Source: Adiantum capillus-veneris
Lineage: Eukaryota; Streptophyta; Polypodiopsida; Polypodiales; Pteridaceae
Reading direction: 5' to 3'
NCBI GenBank assembly: GCA_014529385.2
Contig: CM043970.1
Location: 49,467,898 to 49,531,897 of the forward strand
DNA length: 64,000 nucleotides
In this document: piece after piece, positions 63,172 through 64,000 of the stretch
How positions within the stretch are numbered: position 1 is the first letter of the stretch
Layout of the letters: each line of letters opens with the position of its first letter
Made by a program: the position numbers and the translations under genes
Notes under the pieces: generated by a model
Databases searched by the model: none
Told to the model about the DNA's origin: nothing
What the model saw: only the letters and a program-made list of their open reading frames with translations

Positions 63172-63980
63172 AAGCGGTGCAAAACATGGCTTTGAGGGTA
63201 GGTAACCCCACTGATGTTCTTCCGTTGGTGGATGTTGTTATAGAAAAGAGAATGCAGGTACATGCCTACATAGACGGTGGAACGCAGGTTTGTGTCATGA
63301 CAGAAGCATCCATGAAAGAGACGGGGGTCAAGGCAGTAGTCAAGTCGAATGTGTGCATGAGGATGGCCAACAATACTAAAGCCAGGTGTTTGGGTGTGGC
63401 TCACGATGTGAAGGTCAAGGTGATGGGCATAGAGTGCATGATAGACTTTTTTGTGGTGAAGGCAGGAGATAATGCTTATCCAATCATTTTGGGTAGGCCA
63501 TGGCTTTTGGTGATAGGTGCTAAGCAAGATTGGGAGAGCAAAGTGTTCACCTTGCCTGACAAGGAGAAAGGAAGACAGATTGTGCTTGATTTGAAGACCA
63601 AGAAGAGCAATTCTTGTCCTATGGCAGTTAAAGATGAGGGCGACACGACGAGCTATGAGTACGAGACAGAGACAGGCTATAATGAAGGCTACACTAGCAC
63701 AGAGGAAGAGAAAAGCAAGGAGGATTTTCTAAACATTAATACAGATCTGTTTGGAGTCACTATAGAGGATTTTGGTGCAGATGAGCAAAGCAATGCTGAC
63801 CTTGATAAAGACGAAGTGTGGAGTGAATTTTTGTCTTGCTTGCTCAATGATGTGACGGTAGAGCAGGTGTTAGAAGGGAAAATGGAGTTAGATTGTGAAA
63901 GTGAGGTGGCAATTCCAAAGCTAGGAGATGATCAGCTTGGCCCAGTCTATGGTGAACAGGTTGAAGACTTGGCAGAGTAG
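63168..63980 (+). CDS. pol: Ty3/gypsy aspartic protease and acidic linker
   Basis: A 270-codon ORF. The active-site region reads VHAYIDGGTQVCVMTEASMK (D-G-G-T in place of the commoner D-S-G-A/T). KVMGIECMIDFFVVKAGDNA and YPIILGRPWLLVIGAKQDW follow, the last being the conserved LGRPWL block. An acidic tail follows, including DKDEVWSEFLSCLL, related to the fragment at 39257-39820. It ends at TAG 63978. RT would follow beyond the window. Confidence 0.85.
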   Translation: MKAVQNMALRVGNPTDVLPLVDVVIEKRMQVHAYIDGGTQVCVMTEASMKETGVKAVVKSNVCMRMANNTKARCLGVAHDVKVKVMGIECMIDFFVVKAGDNAYPIILGRPWLLVIGAKQDWESKVFTLPDKEKGRQIVLDLKTKKSNSCPMAVKDEGDTTSYEYETETGYNEGYTSTEEEKSKEDFLNINTDLFGVTIEDFGADEQSNADLDKDEVWSEFLSCLLNDVTVEQVLEGKMELDCESEVAIPKLGDDQLGPVYGEQVEDLAE

Positions 63981-64000
63981 GTTCTTGAAGCTAAAGAGCA

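Overview
The window looks like a repeat-dominated intergenic stretch of a large land-plant nuclear genome. The evidence is plant-type Ty1/copia and Ty3/gypsy polyproteins, primer-binding sites matching plant initiator tRNA-Met (TGGTATCAGAGC) and the TGGCGCC...GCCGGGGA type used by Athila/Tat-like elements, many AC/GT and AG microsatellites, and no complete host gene, rRNA, tRNA or CRISPR. A non-flowering plant with a large genome (fern, lycophyte or conifer) would fit, but the sequence alone does not fix this. Nearly every coding run is broken by stops or frameshifts.

Layout. 1-5.2 kb: minus-strand gypsy element (gag with two zinc knuckles, one internal stop, a 1.6 kb leader carrying three copies of an 18-bp palindrome, PBS, start of an LTR). 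5.25-6.4 kb: dead gypsy RT/RNase H fragment, followed by an oppositely oriented leader/PBS fragment. 6.9-9.2 kb: diverged copy of the leader of the unusual retroelement found at 48-57 kb. 9.2-16.55 kb: two 3.2-3.4 kb direct copies (A and B) of a non-coding repeat with long (CA)n arrays. 17.5-18.4 kb: gypsy integrase. 20.66-24.2 kb: degenerate coding run of an unrecognised, probably non-autonomous LTR element. 25.1-35.1 kb: minus-strand gypsy element split by a nested, LTR-bounded Ty1/copia element (25707-30789). 36.6-48.3 kb: gene-poor, with an LTR/PBS at 39.8 kb, a gypsy fragment, a GA/CT hairpin and a 1.35 kb TTAA-flanked inverted-repeat element.

The most unusual object is at 48353-56640. 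It is a minus-strand reverse-transcriptase element of about 1,150 codons that shows no protease, RNase H or integrase. It is flanked by 1.9 kb direct repeats, has splice-like signals in its 5' part and a perfect 14-bp hairpin just 3' of the RT. Its architecture resembles Penelope-like elements with pseudo-LTRs, although the exact RT clade cannot be fixed from the sequence. A diverged relative of its leader lies at about 7-9 kb in the opposite orientation, so it belongs to a family.

The right end (57-64 kb) holds two outward-facing LTR/PBS ends, a 388-bp tandem duplication with embedded microsatellites, and a plus-strand gypsy gag-protease region that runs off the window. Genes here do not cooperate in a host pathway; the window records layered insertion, duplication and decay.
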